DNA of 45,296 nucleotides, from assembly GCA_019113745.1 (NCBI GenBank), contig DXGV01000053.1, forward strand, positions 1 through 45,296, given 5' to 3'. Source of the DNA: Candidatus Blautia intestinavium (GTDB lineage: Bacteria; Bacillota; Clostridia; Lachnospirales; Lachnospiraceae). This document shows positions 22,545 through 32,177 of this stretch, piece by piece (position 1 is the first letter of the stretch; each line of letters opens with the position of its first letter). The position numbers and the translations under genes were made by a program. Below the pieces are notes generated by a model that was not told the origin of the DNA, did not search any database, and saw nothing but the letters and a program-made list of their open reading frames with translations.

Positions 22545-25500
22545 ATGGAAAAGGACTTTTTTGACGTATTTCCAAACCTGAAAATAAATGATCAGCTTCA
22601 TGATCTTCTGGACATGGTGTTTGTGACAAGAGTCTCCTGTAATCCGGATAAAACAAGGCTCTGGGTCTATATCAGCAGTGAAAGATGGATCCATAAGAAA
22701 TATATTTTTGAATTGGAGCAGCAGATTGAAAGACAGTGTTTTCCCGGCATTTCCATACAGGTAAAGGTGATTGAAAAATTCCGCCTTTCCCGGCAGTATA
22801 CGCCGGATAATTTCCTTGAAATTTATCGTTCCAGCATGGAACTGGAACTGAGAAACTATAATATGCTGGAATATAATCTGTTCAAACGTGCGCAGATTAC
22901 CTTTACGGAAGGCGACGAGATGGAGCTTGTGCTTCCAGATTCCGTGATCGCCCGGGAAAAAAGCGGGATCCTGGTGGAATATCTTCACAAAGTATTCTGC
23001 GAGCGCTGCGGAATGGATCTTAAGATCGATCTTAAGTTCGCCGAGGCGAAAGAAAGCAAATACAGGAGAAACGCCGTCCTGCAGATCCGCCAGGAAGTGG
23101 AAAACGTGCTGAAGCATGCGAAGCTTGACGCTGAAGAGACGAAAAAGGACCCGGAGGAAGGACAGAAGACGGGAGAGAAAAAGCCGGCCCAGGGAAAAAG
23201 AGATCAGAAAACCTTCCAGAAAAAAGAACAGCATGGAGACTACCGCGGCAGCTTCCGCAGAGATTCCAATCCGGACGTGATATATGGAAGAGACTTTGAA
23301 GGAGAGACGGTCCCTCTGGAAGCAGTCACCGGAGAGATGGGAGAAGTTATCATCCGCGGGCAGGTTATGGATGTTGAGGCGAGAGAAATCCGGAATGAAA
23401 AGACGATCCTGATATTTCCCGTGACAGATTTTACAGATTCCATTGTAGTGAAAATGTTTCTCCGGAACGAACAGGTACCGGAGATCCGGGAGGAAATAAA
23501 AAAAGGCGCCTTTCTGAAGCTGAAAGGTGTCACCACTATCGACCGTTTTGACAGCGAGCTGACCATAGGTTCTGTGGCGGGGATCAAGAAGATCGCGGAC
23601 TTTACCGGTACACGGATGGATACAAGCCCCCAGAAAAGGGTGGAACTCCACTGTCATACGAAAATGAGCGATATGGACGGCGTAACCGACGCCAAGGCTC
23701 TGGTAAAGAGAGCCTACGAGTGGGGACATAAAGCCATCGCCATTACCGACCACGGCGTAGTCCAGGCATTTCCGGAAGCGAACCACTGCTTTGACGCCTG
23801 GGGCGGCTGCGTTCCAAAGGATTCGGATTTTAAGGTGCTGTATGGTATGGAAGCCTATCTTGTGGACGACCTTAAGGGAATCGTTGCCAACAGCAGAGGG
23901 CAGTCCGTTGACGGGCGTTTCGTTGTCTTTGATATTGAGACAACAGGATTTTCCCCGCTGAGCTGCCAGATCATTGAGATCGGCGCTGTTCTTGTGGAAA
24001 ACGGCGTGATCACAGACCGTTTTTCCACATTTGTAAATCCGAAAGTACCGATTCCCTACCGGATCGAGCAGCTTACCAGCATCAATGACTCTATGGTAAT
24101 GGACGCGCCCGATATCCAGACAGTCCTGCCGGAGTTTAGGGAATTCTGCAAAGGGGCGGTAATGGTGGCCCATAATGCGGATTTTGATATGAGTTTTATT
24201 ATTGAAAACTGCAGAAGGCAGGAGATCCCCCAGGATTTTACCTATGTAGATACTGTGGGAATGGCAAGGTTCCTTCTTCCTGCCCTGAACCGTTTTAAGC
24301 TGGACACTGTCGCCAAGGCGGTAGGAGTGCCCCTGGGCCATCATCACAGAGCCGTTGACGACGCGGCCTGTACGGCGGATATATTTGTAAAGTTTGTGGG
24401 AATGCTCAAGGAACGTGATATTTATGATCTGGACGCCCTTAACAAACAGGGAAGCGTATCTGTGGACACCATCAAGAAGCTGCCTACCTATCATGCAGTG
24501 ATCTTTGCCAGAAACGAAACGGGGAGGATCAATCTTTATAAGCTTGTCAGTCAGTCCCATCTCAAATATTACAGAAGAAGGCCCAGAGTGCCGAAAAGTG
24601 TGTTTCTTGAGCACAGGGACGGGCTTCTGATCGGAAGCGCCTGTGAGGCGGGGGAACTGTATCAGGCTCTTCTGAGAAACGCTCCGGAGCAGGAGATCGC
24701 CCGGCTGGTGGATTTTTACGATTATCTTGAAATCCAGCCTCTGGGTAATAACGCGTTTATGATCGCTGATGAGAAAAACGACAGGGTAAATTCAAAAGAA
24801 GATCTGATAGAACTCAATAAAAAAATCGTAAGGCTGGGCGAACAGTTCCAAAAGCCCGTAGTGGCTACCTGCGACGTACATTTTATGGATCCCCAGGACG
24901 AGATCTACCGCAGGATCATTATGGCCGGAAACGGCTTTTCCGACGCGGATAACCAGGCTCCTCTGTATCTGAGGACTACAGAGGAGATGCTGGAGGAATT
25001 TGCCTATCTGGGAAGCGAGAAGGCTGAAGAAGTAGTGATCACCAACACCAATAAGATAGCGGACATGATCGAGAAGATCTCGCCGATCCATCCGGACAAG
25101 TTTCCGCCTGTTATTGAGAATTCAGACAGGGATTTAAAAGAAATGTGCTTTCAGAAAGCACATGAGATATACGGAGAGAAGCTTCCACAGATTGTTGAGG
25201 ACAGGCTTAATAAGGAACTGAACTCTATTATCTCCAACGGATACGCGGTAATGTATATCATCGCCCAGAAGCTGGTGCATAAGTCAAACGAGGACGGGTA
25301 TCTTGTGGGCTCCCGAGGCTCGGTAGGTTCTTCCCTGGCGGCCACTATGTCGGGGATCACAGAGGTAAATCCTCTGCCGCCCCATTATATCTGCCCGAAG
25401 TGCAAATACAGCGATTTTGATTCTCCGGAGGTAAAAAAATTCGGCGGTATGGCAGGGTGCGACATGCCAGACAAAAACTGCCCGCACTGCGGAACGAAAA

Positions 25501-27002
25501 TGAAAAAAGAAGGTTTTGATATCCCATTCGAGACATTCCTCGGGTTCAAAGGAGATAAAGAGCCGGATATCGACCTTAATTTTTCCGGCGAGTACCAGGG
25601 AAACGCCCACAAATATACAGAGGTGATCTTTGGAAAAGGGCAGACGTTCAAGGCGGGAACCATAGGTACCCTGGCAGAAAAGACGGCCTTCGGCTATGTA
25701 AAGAATTATTTTGAAGAAAGAGGACAGCATAAAAGATACTGCGAGATCAACAGGATCGTCCAGGGCTGCACGGGGATACGGAGGACCACGGGACAGCATC
25801 CGGGAGGCATTATCGTTCTTCCCAAGGGGGAGGAGATCGAAAAGTTCACCCCTGTCCAGCATCCGGCCAACGACGAGAACAGCGATATCATTACGACGCA
25901 TTTTGACTATCACTCCATTGACGGAAATCTTCTGAAGCTGGATATACTGGGGCACGATGATCCTACCATGATTCGTATGCTGGAAGATCTTACCGGGCTG
26001 GACGCGAAAGAGATCCCGCTGGACCAGAAGGACGTGATGTCCCTGTTTGCCGGGACCCAGGCTCTGGGGATCACGCCGGAGGATATCGGCGGCTGCAAGC
26101 TGGGCTGCCTGGGCGTGCCGGAGTTCGGTACAGATTTCGCCATGCAGATGCTTATAGATACAAAACCGAAATATTTTTCAGATCTTGTCCGGATTGCGGG
26201 GCTGGCTCATGGAACAGACGTATGGCTGGGAAACGCCCAGGTTTTGATCCAGGAGGGAAAAGCGACGATTTCGACCGCTATCTGTACCAGAGACGATATC
26301 ATGATCTACCTTATCAGTATGGGGGTAGAAAGCAGCCTGGCGTTTACGATCATGGAGAGCGTCCGTAAGGGAAAGGGCCTTCGTGAAGAATGGGAGGCTA
26401 CTATGCGGGAGCATAATGTTCCGGAGTGGTACATCTGGTCCTGCAAAAAGATCAAATACATGTTCCCCAAGGCTCATGCGGCGGCTTATGTTATGATGGC
26501 CTACAGGATCGCCTGGTTCAAGGTGTTCCGGCCGCTTGCCTATTATGCGGCGTTTTTCAGTATCCGTGCAACGGCGTTTTCCTATGAAACCATGTGTATG
26601 GGAAGAGACCGCCTGGAGTACTATCTTGCGGAGATCCGCAAGAAGGGGGACGCGGCTTCAAAAAAGGAGCAGGACTCCATCAGAGATATGAGAATCGTCC
26701 AGGAAATGTACGCAAGGGGATTTGAATTTATGCCGATCGATATTTACCGGGCAAAAGCAGACCGTTTCCAGATCATAGACGGTAAGCTGATGCCTTCTCT
26801 GAATTCCATTGAGGGAATGGGGGACAAAGCTGCGGAGGCGGTAGTGGAAGCCGCGAAAAACGGCAAATTCCTCTCAAAAGACGATTTCAGAGACAGAACA
26901 AAGGTCAGCAAAACAGTGATAGATCTTATGGACGATCTGGGACTGTTCGGAGATATTCCCCAGTCCAACCAGTTTTCACTTTTTGACGGGATCATTGCCT
27001 GA
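22545..27002 (+). CDS. polC: DNA polymerase III, PolC type
   Basis: 1485 residues, the replicative polymerase of low-GC Gram-positives. In order: N-terminal domain (1-200) with a Lys/Glu-rich linker (about 190-235), an OB fold (about 245-355), a PHP domain starting VELHCHTKMSDMDG (about 365) that is interrupted by the 3'-5' proofreading exonuclease (about 460-630: VFDIETTGF, HNADFDMSF, HHRAVDDAACTAD), then the polymerase core. The latter has GSRGSVGSSLAA, a four-Cys zinc module (CPKC to CPHC, about 949-985), and the catalytic acids in EPDIDLNFSGE (about 1004-1014). ispG is 16 nt upstream and fbp 58 nt downstream. Confidence 0.97.
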   Translation: MEKDFFDVFPNLKINDQLHDLLDMVFVTRVSCNPDKTRLWVYISSERWIHKKYIFELEQQIERQCFPGISIQVKVIEKFRLSRQYTPDNFLEIYRSSMELELRNYNMLEYNLFKRAQITFTEGDEMELVLPDSVIAREKSGILVEYLHKVFCERCGMDLKIDLKFAEAKESKYRRNAVLQIRQEVENVLKHAKLDAEETKKDPEEGQKTGEKKPAQGKRDQKTFQKKEQHGDYRGSFRRDSNPDVIYGRDFEGETVPLEAVTGEMGEVIIRGQVMDVEAREIRNEKTILIFPVTDFTDSIVVKMFLRNEQVPEIREEIKKGAFLKLKGVTTIDRFDSELTIGSVAGIKKIADFTGTRMDTSPQKRVELHCHTKMSDMDGVTDAKALVKRAYEWGHKAIAITDHGVVQAFPEANHCFDAWGGCVPKDSDFKVLYGMEAYLVDDLKGIVANSRGQSVDGRFVVFDIETTGFSPLSCQIIEIGAVLVENGVITDRFSTFVNPKVPIPYRIEQLTSINDSMVMDAPDIQTVLPEFREFCKGAVMVAHNADFDMSFIIENCRRQEIPQDFTYVDTVGMARFLLPALNRFKLDTVAKAVGVPLGHHHRAVDDAACTADIFVKFVGMLKERDIYDLDALNKQGSVSVDTIKKLPTYHAVIFARNETGRINLYKLVSQSHLKYYRRRPRVPKSVFLEHRDGLLIGSACEAGELYQALLRNAPEQEIARLVDFYDYLEIQPLGNNAFMIADEKNDRVNSKEDLIELNKKIVRLGEQFQKPVVATCDVHFMDPQDEIYRRIIMAGNGFSDADNQAPLYLRTTEEMLEEFAYLGSEKAEEVVITNTNKIADMIEKISPIHPDKFPPVIENSDRDLKEMCFQKAHEIYGEKLPQIVEDRLNKELNSIISNGYAVMYIIAQKLVHKSNEDGYLVGSRGSVGSSLAATMSGITEVNPLPPHYICPKCKYSDFDSPEVKKFGGMAGCDMPDKNCPHCGTKMKKEGFDIPFETFLGFKGDKEPDIDLNFSGEYQGNAHKYTEVIFGKGQTFKAGTIGTLAEKTAFGYVKNYFEERGQHKRYCEINRIVQGCTGIRRTTGQHPGGIIVLPKGEEIEKFTPVQHPANDENSDIITTHFDYHSIDGNLLKLDILGHDDPTMIRMLEDLTGLDAKEIPLDQKDVMSLFAGTQALGITPEDIGGCKLGCLGVPEFGTDFAMQMLIDTKPKYFSDLVRIAGLAHGTDVWLGNAQVLIQEGKATISTAICTRDDIMIYLISMGVESSLAFTIMESVRKGKGLREEWEATMREHNVPEWYIWSCKKIKYMFPKAHAAAYVMMAYRIAWFKVFRPLAYYAAFFSIRATAFSYETMCMGRDRLEYYLAEIRKKGDAASKKEQDSIRDMRIVQEMYARGFEFMPIDIYRAKADRFQIIDGKLMPSLNSIEGMGDKAAEAVVEAAKNGKFLSKDDFRDRTKVSKTVIDLMDDLGLFGDIPQSNQFSLFDGIIA

Positions 27003-27060
27003 AAGAAAATTGCAGTTACCGTCCGGGGGTTACGGTATGCTAAGATAAAGGAGAAGGAAT

Positions 27061-29016
27061 ATGAGAAAAGAAGAACTGCGTTATCTGCAAAGGCTTGCAG
27101 AACTGTATCCTACTATAGGAAAGGCGTCCACAGAGATCATCAATCTTCAGTCTATCCTGAATCTCCCAAAAGGAACCGAACATTTTATGTCGGATCTTCA
27201 CGGGGAATACGAGGCGTTTTCCCATGTGCTGCGCAACGGTTCAGGGGCTGTGAGAAAAAAGATCAACGACGTATTCGGCCATACCTTAAGCAACAGCGAC
27301 AAGCGGGCCCTGGCTACTTTGATCTACTATCCAAGGGAGAAGATCCAGCTTGTGAAAAAGACGGAAGAGGATATGGAAAACTGGTATAAGATCACCTTAT
27401 ACCGGCTGATCGAAGTGTGCAAGACGACGGCGTCCAAGTATACGCGCTCCAAGGTACGCAAGGCTCTTCCTCCGGATTATGCCTATGTGATCGAAGAGCT
27501 GATCACGGAAAAAGCGGAGGTTCTGGATAAAGAAGCCTACTATAACGCCATTGTCAATACGATCATAGACATACGGAGGGCGGAGAATTTTATTATTGCC
27601 CTGGCGGAGCTGATCCAGCGCCTTGTTGTAGATCATCTTCATATTCTGGGGGATATTTACGACAGAGGGCCGGGTCCCCATTTTATTATGGAGCGCCTGT
27701 CGGAATATCATTCTCTTGATATCCAGTGGGGTAATCATGACGTTGTATGGATGGGAGCCGCGGCAGGACAGCCGGCCTGTATTGCGACGGTGATCCGAAA
27801 CAGTATCCGCTACGGAAATCTGGATATTCTGGAGGACGGATACGGGATCAATATGATCCCTCTGGCTACCTTTGCCATGGAAGCTTACCGGGAGGATCCC
27901 TGCAGCGTCTTTGAGATCAAAGGCACCGCCAATTACAGTGTGACGGAGCAGGAACTGAGCAGAAAGATGCACAAGGCCATCGCGGTGATCCAGTTCAAGC
28001 TGGAAGGACAGCTTCTGAGGAAGCGCAGGGAATTTCATATGGAGGACCGCTGCCTTCTTCACAGGATCGATCCGGAAAAAGGAACCATTACTCTGCCGGA
28101 CGGAAAAGAATATGCCCTCCTGGATTCAAGCTTTCCTACCGTGGACTGGAAGCATCCATATGAGCTGTCCCAGGGGGAAAAGGATGTTATGGACCGGCTG
28201 GAATCTGCTTTCCGCAACTGTGACAGGCTTCAGAAACATATCAGGCTTCTTCTGGATAAAGGGGGCTTATATAAAATTTATAACGGCAATCTTCTCTTTC
28301 ACGGCTGCATTCCCCTGAATGAAGACGGAAGCCTCAAGGAAGTTCAGATCTATGGAAAAACCTGCAAAGGAAAGGAATTATACGACGTGCTGGAATCTTA
28401 TGTGCGCCGGGCCTTTTATGCGGTGGATACGGAAGAACAGAAGCGGGGACGGGATATCCTGTGGTATATATGGGCGGCTCCCAATTCACCCTTATTTGGA
28501 AAAGATAAAATGACTACCTTTGAACGGTACTTTATCGCGGATGAGGAAACTCATAAGGAGAAAAAAGGGGCTTATTACCGTCTTCTGGAGAGAGAGGATG
28601 TAGTAGATTCCATGCTGCGGGAGTTTGGCCTGGATCCGGAAGAAAGCCACATTATCAACGGGCATGTTCCGGTCCATCAGGGCGAGGGAGAGAGCCCGGT
28701 GAAGTGCGGCGGCAAGGTGATCGTCATTGACGGCGGCTTCTGCAAGGCATACCAGAAAGTGACAGGAATCGCCGGATATACGCTGATCTATAACTCCTAC
28801 GGCCTGCTTCTGGCAGCCCACGAGCCATTCACCTCCAAAGAGGCGGCGGTATCCAGAGAGATCGATATCGCGTCCAACCAGGTGGCGGTCCGGTACACTT
28901 CCAAGAGACGGCTGGTAGGAGATACGGACAACGGGAAAGCTCTCCGCGAAAGGATAGAGGAGCTGACCAGACTTCTGGACGCGTACAGAAAGGGCATTAT
29001 TAAAGAGAAAAAATAG
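27061..29016 (+). CDS. fbp: Fructose-1,6-bisphosphatase, class III
   Basis: 651 residues, matching the large Fbp of B. subtilis and clostridia. It hydrolyses fructose-1,6-bisphosphate in gluconeogenesis. The metallophosphatase motifs are spread through the protein: FMSDLHGEYEAF (about 42-53), LGDIYDRGPGPH (about 196-207), QWGNHDVVWMGAA (about 223-235) and, late, INGHVPVHQGEGESP and DGGFCKAYQ. The enzyme family needs Mn and is unrelated to class I FBPase. AAGGAGAAGG precedes the start. It closes a probable ispG-polC-fbp unit. Confidence 0.95.
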   Translation: MRKEELRYLQRLAELYPTIGKASTEIINLQSILNLPKGTEHFMSDLHGEYEAFSHVLRNGSGAVRKKINDVFGHTLSNSDKRALATLIYYPREKIQLVKKTEEDMENWYKITLYRLIEVCKTTASKYTRSKVRKALPPDYAYVIEELITEKAEVLDKEAYYNAIVNTIIDIRRAENFIIALAELIQRLVVDHLHILGDIYDRGPGPHFIMERLSEYHSLDIQWGNHDVVWMGAAAGQPACIATVIRNSIRYGNLDILEDGYGINMIPLATFAMEAYREDPCSVFEIKGTANYSVTEQELSRKMHKAIAVIQFKLEGQLLRKRREFHMEDRCLLHRIDPEKGTITLPDGKEYALLDSSFPTVDWKHPYELSQGEKDVMDRLESAFRNCDRLQKHIRLLLDKGGLYKIYNGNLLFHGCIPLNEDGSLKEVQIYGKTCKGKELYDVLESYVRRAFYAVDTEEQKRGRDILWYIWAAPNSPLFGKDKMTTFERYFIADEETHKEKKGAYYRLLEREDVVDSMLREFGLDPEESHIINGHVPVHQGEGESPVKCGGKVIVIDGGFCKAYQKVTGIAGYTLIYNSYGLLLAAHEPFTSKEAAVSREIDIASNQVAVRYTSKRRLVGDTDNGKALRERIEELTRLLDAYRKGIIKEKK

Positions 29017-29019
29017 TCC

Positions 29020-29048
29020 TTTACTTCTAAGAAGCTGTTTTATATAAT
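29020..29048 (+). promoter_or_regulatory. Possible promoter of the PurF-like gene
   Basis: TTTACT (29020-29025), 17-bp spacer, TATAAT (29043-29048). The leader to the ATG at 29213 would be about 155 nt and can form local hairpins (for example CTCAC/GTGAG near 29141-29158); no known riboswitch recognised. Confidence 0.5.
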
Positions 29049-29212
29049 GTTGGGTGCAACGAATGTCAAAAACGGACTGTTTCCGCGGAGCCTCCGGAGT
29101 GCAGGACGCGAAGCCGTTGAAAAACGAAGAAGCGTATACTCACTTTCTTTGGTGAGAACGGCGGAGACAGTTACAGTGAATTTTACTGAACAGAATAAGG
29201 AGAGAACAGAAC

Positions 29213-30628
29213 ATGGGCGGAATATTTGGAGTGGCATCAAAATCCAGTTGTGTGCTGGACCTGTTTTTCGGAATTGACTATCATTCTCATTTGGGAACCA
29301 GAAGGGGCGGAATGGCCGTGTACGATCCCAAAAAAGGATTTGACAGAGCAATCCACAATATTGAGAATTCACCTTTCCGGACAAAGTTTGACAGAGACGT
29401 GTCAGAGCTTGAGGGGAATTTTGGAATCGGCTGTATTTCTGACAATGAACCGCAGCCGCTGCTGGTACGCTCCCATCTTGGAAATTTTGCCATTACTACC
29501 GTAGGAAAGATCAATAATATGGAAGAGCTGGTAGCGCATTCTTTCCAGAACGGATGCACGCATTTCCTTGAAATGAGCGGCGGCAACGTAAATCCAACAG
29601 AAATGGTAGCTTCCCTGATCAATCAGAAGGGAACCATGGTGGAGGGAATCCGTTATGCGCAGGAAATGATCGACGGTTCCATGACCATGCTGATCCTGAC
29701 TCCAAAGGGACTGATCGCGGCCAGAGATCTTCTGGGAAGAACACCGTTGATCATCGGCAGAAAAGACGACGCCCATTGTGTCTCTTTTGAAAGCCATGCC
29801 TATATTAATCTGGGATATGAGGATGAAAAGGAACTGGGCCCCGGAGAGATCGTAGCGGTAACTCCCGAGGGGATCGAAACGCTCCAGAAGCCGGGAGAGA
29901 AGATGCGTATCTGTTCCTTCCTGTGGGTATACTATGGATATCCTACCTCCACTTATGAGGGCGTTAATGTGGAAGAAATGCGCTATAAATGCGGAGACAT
30001 GCTGGCGCAGCGCGACTTTGGAGAAGTGGAACCGGACATTGTAGCCGGAGTTCCGGATTCCGGAATCGCCCATGCCATCGGCTATGCCAACCGTTCCGGA
30101 GTTCCTTTTGCAAGACCGTTTATCAAATATACGCCTACCTGGCCCCGTTCTTTTATGCCAACCCAGCAGAGCCAGCGTAATCTGATCGCCAGAATGAAAC
30201 TGATCCCGGTTCATAAACTGATCAAAGGAAAGAGTCTCCTGATGATCGACGATTCTATAGTACGGGGAACCCAGCTTCGGGAGACTACAGAATTCCTGTA
30301 TAATAACGGAGCAAAAGAAGTTCATATCCGGCCGGCATGTCCGCCGCTTTTGTACGGATGCAAATATCTGAACTTCTCACGCTCCAAATCAGAAATGGAT
30401 CTGATCACCAGAAGAGTGATCGCGAAACGGGAGGGAGAGAATGTGGACGAAAAAGTCCTTGCAGACTATGCCAATCCGGATTCGGAAAACTATAAGGCAA
30501 TGCTGGAAGAAATCCGCAAAGAATTAAATTTCACATCCCTGAAATACCATCGTCTGGACGACCTTACAGCATCTATTGATATCGAACCATGTAAACTCTG
30601 CACCTACTGCTGGAGCGGAAAAGAATAA
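29213..30628 (+). CDS. PurF-like phosphoribosyltransferase lacking glutaminase residues
   Basis: 471 residues with the overall PurF layout. Normal PurF makes phosphoribosylamine from PRPP and glutamine. Here the protein begins M-G-G-I-F-G-V where PurF has M-C-G-I, so the N-terminal nucleophile Cys is a Gly. The RYST and NGN glutamine-site motifs are also replaced (GIGCISD; TTVGKINN). By contrast the phosphoribosyltransferase half is intact: PRPP loop LLMIDDSIVRGTQL, GVPDSGIAHA, and C-terminal CKLCTYC typical of Fe-S PurF. It may be an ammonia-dependent or regulatory paralogue; a genuine purF may exist elsewhere. The next gene overlaps its stop (TAATG). Confidence 0.82.
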   Translation: MGGIFGVASKSSCVLDLFFGIDYHSHLGTRRGGMAVYDPKKGFDRAIHNIENSPFRTKFDRDVSELEGNFGIGCISDNEPQPLLVRSHLGNFAITTVGKINNMEELVAHSFQNGCTHFLEMSGGNVNPTEMVASLINQKGTMVEGIRYAQEMIDGSMTMLILTPKGLIAARDLLGRTPLIIGRKDDAHCVSFESHAYINLGYEDEKELGPGEIVAVTPEGIETLQKPGEKMRICSFLWVYYGYPTSTYEGVNVEEMRYKCGDMLAQRDFGEVEPDIVAGVPDSGIAHAIGYANRSGVPFARPFIKYTPTWPRSFMPTQQSQRNLIARMKLIPVHKLIKGKSLLMIDDSIVRGTQLRETTEFLYNNGAKEVHIRPACPPLLYGCKYLNFSRSKSEMDLITRRVIAKREGENVDEKVLADYANPDSENYKAMLEEIRKELNFTSLKYHRLDDLTASIDIEPCKLCTYCWSGKE

Positions 30629-31557
30629 TGAGAAGAAGAGAAATACTGAAAACATTGCTGTGCGTACTGATCGCGATCTTTATCATGGTAGCCGCCGCCG
30701 CGCTTTTGCTGGCCGGTTTCCGGAAAAGCGCGGAAGAGGAACAGGAGAAGCAGAGAGCCCTGTCCGCCCTGGAAAATATTCCTACGGTAGCTCCTACAGC
30801 CGCCGCCACGGCAGCGCCCTCTCCGAGTCCTACTCCAAGACCTACGGCCACGCCGACTCCTGTTCCCACAGTAGTAGCCGCCTTTAATCCGGATGATTTC
30901 TGGGATTACTGGTACAGCACTGACGGAACAGCGTCGATCAACGTATGGGATATCAGCCTGGACAGCGTGTCTTTCAGTTTTTACCAGACAAACCGGAACC
31001 AGACGGAAGCGGTATCTGCAGACGTAACGGCGGAGGTGGCCGGAAACGCGGCGGGATTTTCTTTTACCGACTCCGCGGGGAATGCTGCTTCGGGGAATCT
31101 GACCTTTGACAACGGACAGCTTTATCTTCGTATTTCTACCAGCGAACCGGTATCCTCTGTATACCCTGATGTAAACTGCATTATGAGCAGAGAACAGGTG
31201 CAGCTTGCTTTGGATCCTACAGCTACGCCTACCCCGGCGGCGGAGACAGAAAATCCGGAGCAGACAAATACCCAGAGCGGAGAATACTTCTTCCCGGACA
31301 GCAACAGCCGTTATCTGACCGATGAAGATCTGGCTCCCTATTCCTACGACCAGTTGGAGCTGGCGAAGAATGAAATTTATGCGCGTCACGGGCGTCAGTT
31401 TGTCACCCAGAGGATTGCCGACTATTTCAACAGCAAATCCTGGTATGAGGGTACGGTGGATCCGGAAACCTTCGACGCGCAGCAGGATTCCATTTTTAAT
31501 GAGTACGAGATCGCCAATATCCAGAAGATTGATGAACGGATGGCACAGATGGGGTAG
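30628..31557 (+). CDS. YARHG-domain membrane-anchored protein
   Basis: 309 residues. One N-terminal membrane helix (about 9-30) anchors it, then a Pro/Thr/Ala linker (about 54-86, PSPSPTPRPTATPTP), an unrecognised beta-rich domain (about 88-195), a second PT-rich linker, and a YARHG domain (about 228-300; Tyr251 starts YARHGR, with SWYEG downstream). YARHG domains are found on the cell surface of Firmicutes and their ligand is unknown. The gene overlaps the PurF-like stop by one base, so it is co-translated despite an unrelated function. A hairpin terminator follows. Confidence 0.8.
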   Translation: MRRREILKTLLCVLIAIFIMVAAAALLLAGFRKSAEEEQEKQRALSALENIPTVAPTAAATAAPSPSPTPRPTATPTPVPTVVAAFNPDDFWDYWYSTDGTASINVWDISLDSVSFSFYQTNRNQTEAVSADVTAEVAGNAAGFSFTDSAGNAASGNLTFDNGQLYLRISTSEPVSSVYPDVNCIMSREQVQLALDPTATPTPAAETENPEQTNTQSGEYFFPDSNSRYLTDEDLAPYSYDQLELAKNEIYARHGRQFVTQRIADYFNSKSWYEGTVDPETFDAQQDSIFNEYEIANIQKIDERMAQMG

Positions 31558-31619
31558 GCTGCCGAGGGAAAGAACAGAAAAACTGCCAAACTATGGCGCT
31601 TATAACAAAATAATGAAGA

Positions 31620-31662
31620 AGAGACGCAGGAAATCCATGAAAAAGGCTCCGGCGTCTCTTTT
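31620..31662 (+). terminator. Terminator after the YARHG gene
   Basis: AGAGACGC (31620-31627) pairs with GCGTCTCT (31652-31659), followed by TTTT. Confidence 0.75.
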
Positions 31663-31691
31663 GGTATAGAGGGTAAATTTTAGACAGGATG

Positions 31692-31907
31692 TTATTTCAC
31701 AGGCGTCTTCCTGTCTGTCCTTCCTACCAGATAGTCGATGGTGGTGTCATAATAATCCGCCAGTTTGATCAGTATATCTACAGGGATACCCCGGGTTCCC
31801 GTTTCATAATGCGAATAAGACCTCTGGCTGATGTGAAGTACTTCGCTGATCTGTTTCTGGGTAAGGTCGGAGTCTATCCGTAAGTCCTCAATTCTCTGGT
31901 ATTTCAT
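31692..31907 (-). CDS. XRE-family HTH regulator
   Basis: 71-residue Cro/C1-type repressor that is nearly all helix-turn-helix (about 8-60). The recognition segment is LTQKQISEVLHISQRSYSHYETG, followed by IPVDILIKLADYYDTTIDYLVG, a common clostridial type. It has no sensor domain, so it is likely a simple repressor or a partner of another protein. The start at 31907 is preceded by GGAGG; the upstream in-frame ATG at 31946 is in the promoter. It is divergent from comM-dprA, and its promoter overlaps theirs. Confidence 0.85.
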   Translation of the reverse strand: MKYQRIEDLRIDSDLTQKQISEVLHISQRSYSHYETGTRGIPVDILIKLADYYDTTIDYLVGRTDRKTPVK

Positions 31908-31929
31908 GCCGTTTCCTCCTTTTTGGGAA

Positions 31930-31984
31930 AGTATAGAACTGAACAAAATGCACTATTGTGATTTGGAGCAAAATGGTCTATACT
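31930..31984. promoter_or_regulatory. Divergent promoters of XRE gene and comM-dprA
   Basis: Plus strand: TTGTGA (31956-31961), 17-bp spacer, TATACT (31979-31984), giving a leader of about 185 nt before comM. Minus strand: -10 TATACT at 31935-31930 without a good -35. CAAAATG occurs at 31944-31950 and 31969-31975, one near each promoter, as possible operator halves. Confidence 0.6.
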
Positions 31985-32177
31985 AAAAAAGAGAGCAATA
32001 TTTCTGAAATAAATTTCTTATACGCCGCGTTACGGCGGAAATCGGAAATACCAAAAGGTATATCTTTAAAATCTCAATTTTCTGTTATTATCATTACCAA
32101 AATAAAAGAAAAACATTAGATCAGAATAAGAACAAAAGACCGGAGATCGGGACGGTTTTTTGCCAGAAAGGAGCAGT

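Noticed and set aside
22458..24614. 718-codon open frame on the minus strand
   Set aside because: It is antisense to polC, whose domains are complete; the translation is rich in His, Cys and Phe runs and has no recognisable family.
29049..29212. Purine or PRPP riboswitch before the PurF-like gene
   Set aside because: Small hairpins are possible, but none of the conserved aptamer sequences are visible and there is no terminator.
29402..30325. 307-codon minus-strand frame
   Set aside because: Shadow of the PurF-like gene; no ribosome site or family features.
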